From the NCBI RefSeq assembly GCF_002102185.1, contig NZ_LQOW01000018.1, forward strand, positions 1-64,000: a stretch of DNA of 64,000 nucleotides. Direction: 5' to 3'. Source of the stretch: Mycobacterium fragae (GTDB lineage: Bacteria > Actinomycetota > Actinomycetes > Mycobacteriales > Mycobacteriaceae). Below are positions 53,670 to 61,045 of this stretch, piece by piece; the stretch's first letter is position 1, and every line of letters begins with the position of its first letter. The translations under genes were made by a program, and so were the position numbers. Under the pieces are notes generated by a model. That model had not been told where the DNA came from and did no database searches. It saw only the letters and a program-made list of their open reading frames with translations.

Positions 53670-54281
53670 TGCGGTGGCCCAGGTTCCGGATATACCGGCC
53701 CGAAGCGATTCGAGCGCCACATGCGACATCCGTGCCAACTCGCCGAGCGATCGATCGTCGCCGACCATCCAGGCTTCCATGGCCCCGAAGACACCGGCCG
53801 CGATGCAACGGGCGGTCACCGTAATCCGTAGCCGCGCATCGGCCGTTTGATCCGCCGCGCAGCTATGCTTTCGCAACTGCGCCTCGATGGCGTCGGCCAA
53901 GTCGGCTTGGACGTCGCGAATGTGGCGGACGATGCGGCCCTGGTCAATGTCGCCGCCACGCATAGCGGCGATTTTCGTCACGGCCTCAACGTCATACGGA
54001 AACGCGAAGATGGCCGACTGGACGGAATCGATGACCGGTTCATCGGCAGGTCGGGCGTCGAGCGCGGCTCGAAACCAGGTGAGTCCGGTGTAGTCGGCAA
54101 ACAGCAAATCGTGCTTGGACCGGAAGTGCCGATAGAACGTCCGCAACGACACCCCGGCGTCGCCAGCGATCTGCTCGGCCGAGGTCTCCTCCACTCCCTG
54201 GGCCAGGAATCGCACCATCGCAGCCTGGACCAACGCCTCCCGGGTGCGTTCGCTGCGCGCCGTCTGCGCGGGCCGGACCAT
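53658..54281 (-). CDS. TetR-family repressor (Rv3830c type)
   Basis: 207 residues. The N-terminal helix-turn-helix (about 12-58) reads TREALVQAAMVRFLAQGVEE, then QIAGDAGVSLRTFYRHFRSK, the standard TetR recognition helix (residues ~37-56). The C-terminal ligand domain has no obvious fingerprint. It lies between the FAD gene on one side and a divergent membrane-protein gene on the other, and a matching palindrome stands at each of the two promoters. Start ATG 54281 follows a TACCTT box by 6 nt (leaderless). Confidence 0.88.
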   Translation of the reverse strand: MVRPAQTARSERTREALVQAAMVRFLAQGVEETSAEQIAGDAGVSLRTFYRHFRSKHDLLFADYTGLTWFRAALDARPADEPVIDSVQSAIFAFPYDVEAVTKIAAMRGGDIDQGRIVRHIRDVQADLADAIEAQLRKHSCAADQTADARLRITVTARCIAAGVFGAMEAWMVGDDRSLGELARMSHVALESLRAGISGTWATAVSS

Positions 54282-54287
54282 GGCTGT

Positions 54288-54293
54288 AAGGTA
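54288..54293 (-). promoter_or_regulatory. -10 box TACCTT of tetR (leaderless)
   Basis: Minus-strand TACCTT ends 6 nt before ATG 54281. The operator at 54307-54320 lies just upstream over the -35 region, so autorepression is expected. Confidence 0.45.
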
Positions 54294-54306
54294 CTCCTTT
54301 CCATTG

Positions 54307-54320
54307 TGTCAATCTTGACA
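54307..54320. promoter_or_regulatory. TetR-type operator, copy 2
   Basis: TGTCAA-TC-TTGACA, a perfect 6-bp dyad with a 2-nt centre, in the divergent spacer between tetR and the membrane-protein gene. Its right arm is the -35 TTGACA of the plus-strand promoter. Confidence 0.75.
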
Positions 54321-54343
54321 AAACTTGCGAGCGCGGTGAGACT
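54315..54343 (+). promoter_or_regulatory. Promoter TTGACA-N17-GAGACT of the DUF2834-type gene
   Basis: TTGACA (54315-54320), 17-nt spacing, GAGACT (54338-54343), then 6 nt to ATG 54350: optimal geometry for a leaderless transcript. The -35 is embedded in the TetR operator. Confidence 0.5.
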
Positions 54344-54349
54344 TCGCCC

Positions 54350-54838
54350 ATGATCTGGCTCTACGTGCACGCAATACTCGGGCTCGCCGTCATCGGCTGG
54401 ATTATCGCGTCGAACCCGAAGATCTACGCCAAGCCGGCCGACGGGCCGTGGCTGTCGCCGCTGGAAATTGTGTATTACGCGTCCGGGATCGCCTCGATCG
54501 CGCTGGGCTGGTACTTCAACATCCATTTTGTGCTCGACGCGGCCGGCCAGGGCAACCTCGTCCACGGACCAGCCAGCTATCCGCACTTCCTACAGCAGCA
54601 GTTCGCCAACCCGGCCGCCGGTTCGGGCGACCAGGACTACCTCATCGCGAATGTCATTCTGCTGCCGGTGTTTACCATCGTCGACGGCTATCGGCGTGGC
54701 ATCCAGCGTCCGTGGTTGTTCTTCCTTGCCAGCTTTTTCACCAGCTTTTCCTTCCCACTTGCCTGGTACCTCGCCACCATCGAACGGCAACGTCGGCATG
54801 CCCAAACCGCCGCCGTGCCAACGCCGGCGGACGCCTAA
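54350..54838 (+). CDS. Small membrane protein, DUF2834-like (Rv3831 type)
   Basis: 162 residues with four likely membrane segments: IWLYVHAILGLAVIGWIIA, VYYASGIASIALGWYF, DYLIANVILLPVFTIVDGYR and WLFFLASFFTSFSFPLAWYL. Function unknown. It is divergent from tetR and shares its operator, so it likely belongs to the same regulon as the FAD oxidoreductase. Its stop overlaps the stop of the opposing HxlR gene by 4 nt (CTAA). Confidence 0.78.
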   Translation: MIWLYVHAILGLAVIGWIIASNPKIYAKPADGPWLSPLEIVYYASGIASIALGWYFNIHFVLDAAGQGNLVHGPASYPHFLQQQFANPAAGSGDQDYLIANVILLPVFTIVDGYRRGIQRPWLFFLASFFTSFSFPLAWYLATIERQRRHAQTAAVPTPADA

Positions 54839-55209
54839 GGTGTGGTTGTCTCCGCCCAGCGACGAGCCCATTGGTCCAATGGGATTAGCGCCTTGTCGAG
54901 CGACCGGCCCACGTCGCTCAATTCGTAGCACTGGTCATCGCGCTGGACGATGAGGCCCGCGTTGGTCAGTTCACCAAGCCGGACGTAAAGGACGCTGGGC
55001 GACATGCCGTCGCAGCGTTCGCGCAGCGTCCTTGCTCCCAGCGGCCCGTCCCGCAGCTCCCACAGCACGCGCAGCGACCAGCGCCGCCCGAGCAGATCGA
55101 GCGCGGCCATCAGCGGACGCCCCGTGGTCGACCCGCGTACCGGTCGGCCGGGCCCAGGCCCGACCGTCGGTTGACGTTTCGATTTCCGTAACGTAGCTTT
55201 CTCGTTCAT
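54835..55209 (-). CDS. HxlR-family transcriptional regulator
   Basis: 124 residues. The winged helix begins around residue 31: RPLMAALDLLGRRWSLRVLW, then GARTLRERCDGMSPSVLYVR (recognition helix) and ELTNAGLIVQRDD, typical HxlR. The redox Cys that most HxlR proteins carry just before the first helix is missing; Cys66 and Cys94 are elsewhere. The N-terminal ~30 residues are basic and low in complexity, so the true start might be an internal GTG. As annotated, its ATG (55209) overlaps the divergent AhpD-like ATG (55208) in CATG, inside a perfect inverted repeat. Confidence 0.8.
   Translation of the reverse strand: MNEKATLRKSKRQPTVGPGPGRPVRGSTTGRPLMAALDLLGRRWSLRVLWELRDGPLGARTLRERCDGMSPSVLYVRLGELTNAGLIVQRDDQCYELSDVGRSLDKALIPLDQWARRWAETTTP
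55171..55199 (+). promoter_or_regulatory. Promoter TTGACG-N17-TAGCTT of the AhpD-like gene (leaderless)
   Basis: TTGACG (55171-55176), 17 nt, TAGCTT (55194-55199), then 8 nt to ATG 55208. It overlaps the inverted repeat at 55183-55220, so repression by the HxlR protein is structurally expected. Confidence 0.6.
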
Positions 55210-55220
55210 GGTTACGGAAA
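55183..55220. promoter_or_regulatory. Perfect 10-bp inverted repeat enclosing two start codons
   Basis: TTTCCGTAAC (55183-55192) and GTTACGGAAA (55211-55220) are exact reverse complements separated by 18 nt; the centre lies about 6 nt from the shared CATG of the HxlR and AhpD-like genes. The left arm lies in the -35/-10 spacer of the plus-strand promoter, the right arm just after its start site. On the minus strand TACTAT lies 10 nt before the HxlR ATG. A single operator could control both genes. Confidence 0.75.
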
Positions 55221-55798
55221 TAGTAACGCCTCGGATCGGCGCTCTCGAACCTCCCTATGAGCCGGCGGTGGCCCTGCAGCTGCAGACGATGATGCCGCCG
55301 AACGTTCCACCGATCGCGCTGTTTCGCACCATGGTCAAAAACCTGCCCATGACCGAGGCCATGACGGGCTGGGGCGGCTACGAGCTCAGCCGCGCGCTGT
55401 CGCTGTCGCTTCGCGGCCGCGAGATCGTCATCGACCGAACCTGCGCCCGCTGTGGCTGTGAGTACGAATGGGGCGTGCACATAGCGTTTTTCGCGGACAA
55501 GGCGCGCCTTGATCGCGACCAGATCAGATCGTTGACCCACGGCAGCGCGGACGATCCATGCTGGACGATCGACCGAGATCGCTTGCTGATTCGGGCCGTC
55601 GACGCGCTCTGCGACCACCGAGACATCGACGACGCCCTGTGGGAGACGCTGAGCGAGGAGTTCGGCGAGCGTGAAATCCTCGACCTCACCATGCTCTGCG
55701 GCTGGTATCACGCGATCAGCTTCACCGCGCGCGCCGCTCGCGTCCCACTCGAGGCCGGCACCCCCACTTTCGCGAGTGTGGCTCGCGGCCACATGTAA
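55208..55798 (+). CDS. Carboxymuconolactone-decarboxylase/AhpD-like protein
   Basis: 196 residues, all-helical CMD fold. The core motif is RTCARCGCEYEWGVHIAFF, with Cys79, Cys82, Cys84 and His91; the C-x2-C plus His arrangement resembles the AhpD redox site, and EYEWGVH is the CMD signature. It may reduce peroxides through thiols, or act as a decarboxylase-like enzyme. Divergent from an HxlR regulator with a shared operator, as seen for quinone/electrophile-responsive pairs. Downstream lie only gene remnants. Confidence 0.85.
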   Translation: MVTEIVTPRIGALEPPYEPAVALQLQTMMPPNVPPIALFRTMVKNLPMTEAMTGWGGYELSRALSLSLRGREIVIDRTCARCGCEYEWGVHIAFFADKARLDRDQIRSLTHGSADDPCWTIDRDRLLIRAVDALCDHRDIDDALWETLSEEFGEREILDLTMLCGWYHAISFTARAARVPLEAGTPTFASVARGHM

Positions 55799-55817
55799 GG
55801 CAGCGATCCCAGCGGCA

Positions 55818-55865
55818 TTACAGCGCTGCGAACGCGCGCCGGTAGCTCGACGGCGGCAGGTGTGA
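55818..55865 (-). pseudogene. C-terminal remnant of an AraC-family regulator
   Basis: Minus-strand reading ends ...HLPPSSYRRAFAAL-stop (stop at 55818-55820), the typical last residues of AraC-type helix-turn-helix proteins (P-S-x-Y-R-R-x-F). The upstream part is missing: the frame breaks near 55865. In M. tuberculosis an AraC-type gene (Rv3833) lies beside serS, which suggests a decayed relative, although in the other orientation. Confidence 0.5.
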
Positions 55866-56002
55866 ATTACGACGTCCACCGCCTGCGCGAGGTGGTGTCG
55901 TCGGAAACGAAAGTCACCGGCCTGGTCTACGACCTCGAGTCCGGCTGGGTTCGACGCTTCCGGCTAAGGCTCCAGGAGCTCGGTGCCGACGAACGGGACT
56001 AG
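55862..56002 (+). pseudogene. Short C-terminal-like remnant, possibly beta-carbonic anhydrase
   Basis: A 46-codon open frame from GTG 55862 to TAG 56002. VTGLVYDLESGWVRRF resembles the last strand of beta-carbonic anhydrases (V-x-G-x-x-Y-D-x-x-T/S-G). No metal-binding part is present, and the end overlaps the serS 3' end antisense. It starts just where the AraC remnant begins, so the two look like the tails left by one deletion. It could also be a chance frame. Confidence 0.35.
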
Positions 56003-57217
56003 CGCCTCGGGCACCCGCACGCTGCCGTCGGGCTGTTGGTGGTTTTCCAGGATGGCGACCAGCCAGCGGGTGGTGGCCAGGGTGCCGTTCAGCGTCGCGG
56101 CGATCTGCGGCTTACCCCCCGCGTCCCGGTAGCGGGTGGAAAGCCGACGGGCCTGGAACGTGGTGCAGTTCGACGTCGAGGTCAGCTCACGGTAGGCCTG
56201 CTGGGTAGGCACCCAGGCTTCGCAGTCGAACTTGCGGGCCGCCGACGAGCCGAGATCGCCTGCGGCGACGTCGATTACGCGGTATGGCACCTCGATGCGG
56301 GCCAGCATCTCGCGCTGCCAGCCGAGCAGCCGCTGATGCTCGGCCTCGGCGTCCGCAGGTACGCAGTAGACGAAGCCCTCGACCTTGTCGAACTGGTGCA
56401 CGCGGATGATGCCGCGGGTGTCCTTGCCATGGCTGCCTGCTTCGCGGCGAAAACACGACGACCACCCCGCGTAGCGCAGCGGGCCGCCGGACAGGTCGAG
56501 GATCTCGTCGGCGTGGTAGCCGGCCAGCGGCACTTCGGAGGTCCCGACCAGATAGAGGTCGTCGGCGTCCAGGTGGTACACCTCCTCGGCGTGGGCGCCG
56601 AGAAACCCGGTGCCCGACATCACCTCCGGGCGCACCAGCACCGGCGGAATGACCGGGATGAAGCCGTTGTCGACGGCCAGCCGCATCGCCAACTGCAGCA
56701 GCCCCAGCTGCAGCAGGGCCCCCCTACCGGTCAGGAAGTAGAACCGCGAACCGGACACCTTGGCGCCGCGCGCCATGTCGATGAGCCCCAGCGACTCGCC
56801 GAGTTCCAGATGGTCTTTGGCGTTCTCGATCGCCGCCGGCTCCCCGACGACGTCGAGAACTGTGTAGTCGTCCTCGCCGCCGGCCGGCACACCGTCGATG
56901 ATCACGTTGGAGATCGCCATGTGGGCGGCGGTGAACGCCGCCTCGGCATCGGCCTGCTCGGCTTCGGCGGTCTTGACCTGCTCCGCCAATTCCTTGGCTC
57001 GCTGCAGCAGGGCCGGTCGCTCGTCGGCGGATGCGGCGCCCACCTTCTTGCTGGCGGCCTTCTGCTCGGCGCGCAGCGAGTCGGCGGTCGAGATCGCGGC
57101 CCGCCGCTTGGCATCGGCGGCCAGCAGCGTGTCGACCAGGGCCGGGTCCTCGCCGCGGCTGGTCTGGGAGCGACGGACGGTGTCCGGGTCTTCGCGCAGC
57201 AGCTTCAGGTCGATCAC
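55964..57217 (-). CDS. serS: Seryl-tRNA synthetase
   Basis: 417 residues, class II. The N-terminal coiled-coil arm (about 25-105) contacts the tRNA long variable arm. Catalytic motifs: [17 protein letters not shown] (motif 1 area), [34 protein letters not shown] (motif 2) and [19 protein letters not shown] (motif 3). Serine site: the [11 protein letters not shown] stretch. It charges tRNA-Ser such as the one at 82-168. Start GTG 57217 follows a TAGGGT box by 8 nt. Confidence 0.97.
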   Translation of the reverse strand: MIDLKLLREDPDTVRRSQTSRGEDPALVDTLLAADAKRRAAISTADSLRAEQKAASKKVGAASADERPALLQRAKELAEQVKTAEAEQADAEAAFTAAHMAISNVIIDGVPAGGEDDYTVLDVVGEPAAIENAKDHLELGESLGLIDMARGAKVSGSRFYFLTGRGALLQLGLLQLAMRLAVDNGFIPVIPPVLVRPEVMSGTGFLGAHAEEVYHLDADDLYLVGTSEVPLAGYHADEILDLSGGPLRYAGWSSCFRREAGSHGKDTRGIIRVHQFDKVEGFVYCVPADAEAEHQRLLGWQREMLARIEVPYRVIDVAAGDLGSSAARKFDCEAWVPTQQAYRELTSTSNCTTFQARRLSTRYRDAGGKPQIAATLNGTLATTRWLVAILENHQQPDGSVRVPEALVPFVGTELLEP

Positions 57218-57225
57218 GGGCTAAA

Positions 57226-57231
57226 ACCCTA
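57226..57231 (-). promoter_or_regulatory. -10 box TAGGGT of serS (leaderless)
   Basis: Minus-strand TAGGGT ends 8 nt before GTG 57217; no ribosome-binding site fits in the gap. Confidence 0.5.
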
Positions 57232-57323
57232 GTCGGCCGACATCTCGCCCGTCGGGGGCATCCACACGAGGAACATGTGCATCAATGGTCACGCGGTGCT
57301 GCGGGCCTGTCAGAATGGAGCGG

Positions 57324-58688
57324 ATGATTGACGTGCCCGAGCAGGATGAGTCACCGGCCGACCGGTCGCGATTCCGGCTACCGCGGGCCGACTGGCTGAG
57401 CACCCTGCAAGCCTCGGCTACCCGGCGTGCGCTGCTGCTGACCGCACTGGGCGGCCTGTTCATCGCCGGGCTGGTCACCGCGCTTCCGGCCATCGGCGGC
57501 GGTCCCGGCAGGCTGGCCGGATACATCGACCCTGTGCCGAGCACCGGCTCGAAGGGCAACGACGCGTTCAACCGCGCCACCGGCGGCGACTGCCTGATGT
57601 GGCCGGACCGGACGCCGGAGGCCGCGACCATTGTCAACTGCAAGGACGAGCACCGTTTCGAGGTCGCCGAGTCCGTCGACATGCGCACCTTCCCGGGGTC
57701 GGAGTACGGTCCCGACGCCGCGCCGCCGTCGGCCGCGCGCATCGAACAGATCAGCCAAGAGCAGTGCGAGTCGGCCGTGCGCCGCTACCTCGGTGCCAAG
57801 TTCGACCCGAACAGCAAGTTCATCATCAGCATGCTGTGGTCCGGTGACAAAGCCTGGCGGCAGGCCGGTGAGCGGCGCATGCTCTGCGGCTTGGAGCTGC
57901 CCGGTACGGGCAACCAGCAGCTCGTGTTCAAAGGCAAGGTCGCCGACAGCGACCAGTCCAAGGTATGGCCGGACGGCACCTGCCTGGGTATTGACCCGGC
58001 GACCAACCAACCCACCGACATCCCGGTCGATTGCTCGGCGCCGCACGCGATGGAGGTGACCGGCACGGTCAACTTGCTCAGCAAGTTTCCCGACGCGCTG
58101 CCGCCGGAGCCCGAGCAGGACGGTTTCATCAAGGACGCCTGCACCAGGCAGACGGACGCGTACCTGGCCCCGGTCCAATTGCGCAGCACCACACTGACGC
58201 TGATCTACCCGACGCTGTCCTTACCCAGCTGGGCGGCCGGCAGCCGCGAGGTCGCCTGCAGCATCGGGGCGACCCTGGGCAACGGCGGGTGGGCGACCCT
58301 GGTGAACAGCGCGAAGGGCCGGCTGCTGATCAACGGTCAGCCCCCGGTTCCGCCGCCGGACATCCCGCAGGAGCGACTCAACCTGCCGCCGATCCCGATG
58401 TCGCCGCCGGCCCAGACGGGTGGGGGCACCTCATCGCAATCGTCACAATCGTCGTCCGGATCGACCACCCAACCGCGGCAGGGCAACGAACACCTGCCGG
58501 GCCAGCCCGCCGCCCCGGCCCCACAGCCGGCAGCACCCGCACCGCAGCAGCCCGCGCCGCAACAGCCTGCGCCCGCTCCCGAGGCGCCGCCACCACCGCC
58601 CGCCCCGGAGCCGCCTCCAGCTGCGCCTCCTGCACCCCCGCCTGCGGAAGCCCCGCCGCCACCACCGCCGCCCGCCCCGGGGGCATAG
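57324..58688 (+). CDS. Membrane-anchored septum-formation-family protein (Rv3835 type)
   Basis: 454 residues. A cytoplasmic N-terminus, one membrane helix (ALLLTALGGLFIAGLVTALP, about residues 35-54) and a periplasmic domain with repeated C-x-x-x-H-type segments: GDCLMWPDRTPEAATIVNC with KDEHRFEVAESVD, then VPVDCSAPHAMEVTGTV. This pattern is that of the Septum_form domain. The last ~100 residues are very Pro/Ala/Gln-rich. Start ATG 57324 is favoured by the adjacent GGAG; ATG 57315 is possible. The next gene begins a few nt after its stop. Confidence 0.82.
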   Translation: MIDVPEQDESPADRSRFRLPRADWLSTLQASATRRALLLTALGGLFIAGLVTALPAIGGGPGRLAGYIDPVPSTGSKGNDAFNRATGGDCLMWPDRTPEAATIVNCKDEHRFEVAESVDMRTFPGSEYGPDAAPPSAARIEQISQEQCESAVRRYLGAKFDPNSKFIISMLWSGDKAWRQAGERRMLCGLELPGTGNQQLVFKGKVADSDQSKVWPDGTCLGIDPATNQPTDIPVDCSAPHAMEVTGTVNLLSKFPDALPPEPEQDGFIKDACTRQTDAYLAPVQLRSTTLTLIYPTLSLPSWAAGSREVACSIGATLGNGGWATLVNSAKGRLLINGQPPVPPPDIPQERLNLPPIPMSPPAQTGGGTSSQSSQSSSGSTTQPRQGNEHLPGQPAAPAPQPAAPAPQQPAPQQPAPAPEAPPPPPAPEPPPAAPPAPPPAEAPPPPPPPAPGA

Positions 58689-58692
58689 CCGG

Positions 58693-59043
58693 GTGACCGT
58701 GCGGATGGATCCGCAACGGTTCGACGAGCTGGTCTCCGACGCGCTCGACCTGATCCCGCCCCAGCTGGCCGCGGTCATGGACAACGTGGTGGTGCTGGTG
58801 GCCGACCGGCACCCGGATGAATCCGGCCTACTCGGGCTGTACGAGGGAGTGGCGCTGACCGAGCGGGATTCCAATTACGCCGGCTCGCTGCCGGACACCA
58901 TCACGATCTACCGCGACGCGCTGTTGGACGTCTGCGACTCCGACGACGAGGTCGTCGACGAGGTGGCGATCACCGTGATCCACGAGATCGCCCACCACTT
59001 CGGCATCGACGACGACCGGTTGCACGAATTGGGCTGGGCCTGA
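58693..59043 (+). CDS. Small zincin-like metallopeptidase (Rv3836 type)
   Basis: 116 residues. ITVIHEIAHHFGIDDDRL carries HExxHxxGxxD, the zinc-binding motif of the small bacterial zincin family (PF06262-like); GLYEGVALTERDS and TITIYRDAL precede it, also family-typical. The substrate is unknown. GTG 58693 lies 4 nt after the preceding stop and ATG 58705 is the alternative. It should be co-transcribed with the septum-formation protein. Confidence 0.85.
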   Translation: MTVRMDPQRFDELVSDALDLIPPQLAAVMDNVVVLVADRHPDESGLLGLYEGVALTERDSNYAGSLPDTITIYRDALLDVCDSDDEVVDEVAITVIHEIAHHFGIDDDRLHELGWA

Positions 59044-59093
59044 TCGCGGCGCGCCGACGCGGATCTGTCGGCGCCTAGTGCTAAGAACGACGC

Positions 59094-59294
59094 ATGAGCA
59101 CAGGCTGCCGCGACTGCCGGGCAGGCTTGGATCACTGCCACGGCACCATGATTCGTCATTGGATGCACCGCTCGGAGTGCACCGAGGACGGATGCACCAG
59201 CCCGGAGCTGATGCCGCACGCCTTCGTCATCGACTGCGACGCGGTCGGCTGCGGGTGCGCGGACGTAAGCGCCCCGCCCGCCCTGGCAGGCTGA
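59094..59294 (+). CDS. Small Cys/His-rich protein (candidate metal binder)
   Basis: 66 residues with eight Cys (5, 8, 15, 29, 34, 48, 53, 55) and five His (14, 16, 22, 25, 42). C-x2-C at 5-8, C-x4-C at 29-34 and C-x4-C-x-C at 48-55 suggest zinc or iron-sulfur binding. I recall similar short frames at this locus in other mycobacteria, but that is memory only. No signal peptide or membrane segment. Function unknown. Confidence 0.65.
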   Translation: MSTGCRDCRAGLDHCHGTMIRHWMHRSECTEDGCTSPELMPHAFVIDCDAVGCGCADVSAPPALAG

Positions 59295-59310
59295 ATCGGA
59301 TCCGGCGCCG

Positions 59311-60000
59311 TCACCCCATCGGGTCGACTCCTGACTCGACTGCGTCGGCAACCGGAGTGGGTTCCGGCACCGGATAGAACGGCGGGGTCAGTGCTCCCCA
59401 CTGCACACAGCTCCAGCGCCCGTCGGTGATCGGCGCCAGCACCACCGCCTCGGTGTTGCCCAGGTGGTGGTCGACGACAAAGCCGCTTTCGACACCGGCC
59501 AGCACGGCCGCCGTCAGCCGGATCGCCGCCCCGTGGCTGACGATGACGATGTCGCTGGTCCAGTCGTCGTTGTCCAGATAGCGCATCCGCAGGTCGGTCA
59601 ACACCGGCACATAGCGGCTCAGCACCTGGTTGGCGGTCTCTCCGCCCGGTAGCGCCAACTCCCGTTCGCCCTCATGCCAGCGTTGATAGATGGCGTTGAA
59701 CTCGGCCACGGCGTCGTCGTCGCTGCGGTTTTCCAGGTCGCCGACCTGCACCTCGTGTATGCCGATGACGGCATGCGCGGGCATGTGTACCTCGGCGCTG
59801 AGCTCTGCGGCGGTCTGCGCGGCGCGGGTGGCCACCGAATGCAGCAACAGCCCCGGGCGGTACGAATCGTCGCGTGCGAAAGCCCGGGCCTGATCGCGGC
59901 CCAGCGGCGTGAGCTCGGTGCCCGGCGGGCGGGTGTCCAGCCGGCGCTCGACGTTGCCGTAGGACTGGCCGTGCCGCAGTAATACCAGCCGACCGCTCAT
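59311..60000 (-). CDS. Histidine-phosphatase (phosphoglycerate-mutase-like) protein (Rv3837c type)
   Basis: 229 residues. The catalytic LLRHGQSYGNVERRLDTRPPG (first His) and the late VIVSHGAAIRLTAA (second His) define the branch-1 histidine phosphatase fold; Glu lies in the middle helix region (VQVGDLENRSDD). Likely a broad or specific phosphatase rather than a glycolytic mutase. Start ATG 60000 overlaps the pheA stop by 4 nt, so it is translated after pheA. Confidence 0.86.
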   Translation of the reverse strand: MSGRLVLLRHGQSYGNVERRLDTRPPGTELTPLGRDQARAFARDDSYRPGLLLHSVATRAAQTAAELSAEVHMPAHAVIGIHEVQVGDLENRSDDDAVAEFNAIYQRWHEGERELALPGGETANQVLSRYVPVLTDLRMRYLDNDDWTSDIVIVSHGAAIRLTAAVLAGVESGFVVDHHLGNTEAVVLAPITDGRWSCVQWGALTPPFYPVPEPTPVADAVESGVDPMG

Positions 60001-60944
60001 CGTTGCGGCTCCGGGTCCTGCTCGGGTTTGCCCGCGCGCAGCTGTTCCAGCCACCGTGACGCCTCGTCCAGCTGCGGCGGCGGCGCGCCGGCAGCCGCTC
60101 CCATCGGCCAGGAACCCAGGTATCGCACATCAGCACAACGACGGTGCAGCGCTTTGAGTGCCTCGGCGACCGCGTCGTCGTCGATGTGGCCCACGCAATC
60201 CAAGAAGAACATGTAGGTGCCCAACTCGGTTCGGGTGGGCCGGGATTCGATCCGGGTGAGGTCGATGTCGCGCATACCGAACTCGGTGAGCGCCGACGCC
60301 AGCGCGCTCGGCACGTTGTCGATGCGCAGCACCACCGACGTCCGGTCGGTGCCGGTACGAGCCGGCGGCGGGGCCGGCTGACCCACCAACACGAACCGGG
60401 TGCGCGCATTGGCTTCGTCGACGACGCCCTCGGCGAGTGCCACCAACCCGCGGTGGGTGCCGGCCAGCGGCGAACTCACCGCGGCGTCGACCCGACCATC
60501 GGCGACTTGCTGCGCGGCATCGGCATTGGAGTTCGCCGGGCGCACTTCGGCCGCGGGCAGATGGGCGGCCAGCCAACGGCGCACCTGTGCCGCGGCGACG
60601 GGGAAGGCGGCCAACGTGCGCACGTCGTCGGCCGCCCGGCCCGGTTTGACGACGATGTTGAACGCGACATCGAGGGTCAACTCCGCGAACACCTGCAGCG
60701 GCGTCCCGATTGCCAGTGTGTCCAGCGTGGGTATGACCGAACCGTCGATCGAGTTCTCGATCGGTACGCAGGCGTAGTCGGCAACGCCCTCGCGGACGGA
60801 CTCCAGTGCAGCGGGTGTGGTCTCGGTCGGCATCGGCTGCACGGCATCTGGGCTGGGCTGCGGCACCATGCCGGCCTCGACCATCTGCCGCAGCGCCGCT
60901 TCGGTGAAGGTCCCCTCGGGACCGAGGTAAGCGATCCGGGCCAC
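59997..60944 (-). CDS. pheA: Prephenate dehydratase
   Basis: 315 residues. It converts prephenate to phenylpyruvate in phenylalanine synthesis. The catalytic PDT domain (1-~185) has YLGPEGTFTEAAL, ACVPIENSIDGSV and the essential NARTRFVLVG motif. The ACT regulatory domain (~200-280) carries LTRIESRPTRTELGTYMFFL, the ESRP Phe-binding motif. GTG 60944 is chosen because a TAGTGT box lies 6 nt upstream; TTG 60950 is the alternative. It is divergent from the IdeR-box gene at 61046. Confidence 0.95.
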   Translation of the reverse strand: MARIAYLGPEGTFTEAALRQMVEAGMVPQPSPDAVQPMPTETTPAALESVREGVADYACVPIENSIDGSVIPTLDTLAIGTPLQVFAELTLDVAFNIVVKPGRAADDVRTLAAFPVAAAQVRRWLAAHLPAAEVRPANSNADAAQQVADGRVDAAVSSPLAGTHRGLVALAEGVVDEANARTRFVLVGQPAPPPARTGTDRTSVVLRIDNVPSALASALTEFGMRDIDLTRIESRPTRTELGTYMFFLDCVGHIDDDAVAEALKALHRRCADVRYLGSWPMGAAAGAPPPQLDEASRWLEQLRAGKPEQDPEPQR

Positions 60945-60950
60945 ATTCAA

Positions 60951-60956
60951 ACACTA
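60951..60956 (-). promoter_or_regulatory. -10 box TAGTGT of pheA (leaderless)
   Basis: Minus-strand TAGTGT ends 6 nt before GTG 60944. Confidence 0.5.
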
Positions 60957-60998
60957 TCGGGTCGAACATCTTGCGCCGCCGAAGCCAACCTAATTAAG

Positions 60999-61017
60999 TT
61001 AGGCTTGCCTCACCTAA
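60999..61017 (+). promoter_or_regulatory. IdeR (iron) box upstream of the HugZ-like gene
   Basis: TTAGGCTTGCCTCACCTAA matches the 19-bp IdeR consensus TTAGGTTAGSCTAACCTAA at 16 of 19 positions. A second, overlapping palindrome CCTAA-N5-TTAGG lies immediately upstream (60989-61003). A TAATTT -10 overlaps its right end (61015-61020), so iron-loaded IdeR would block the promoter. Confidence 0.85.
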
Positions 61018-61045
61018 TTTCCGACAGAAGCCGGGACGGTCAACG

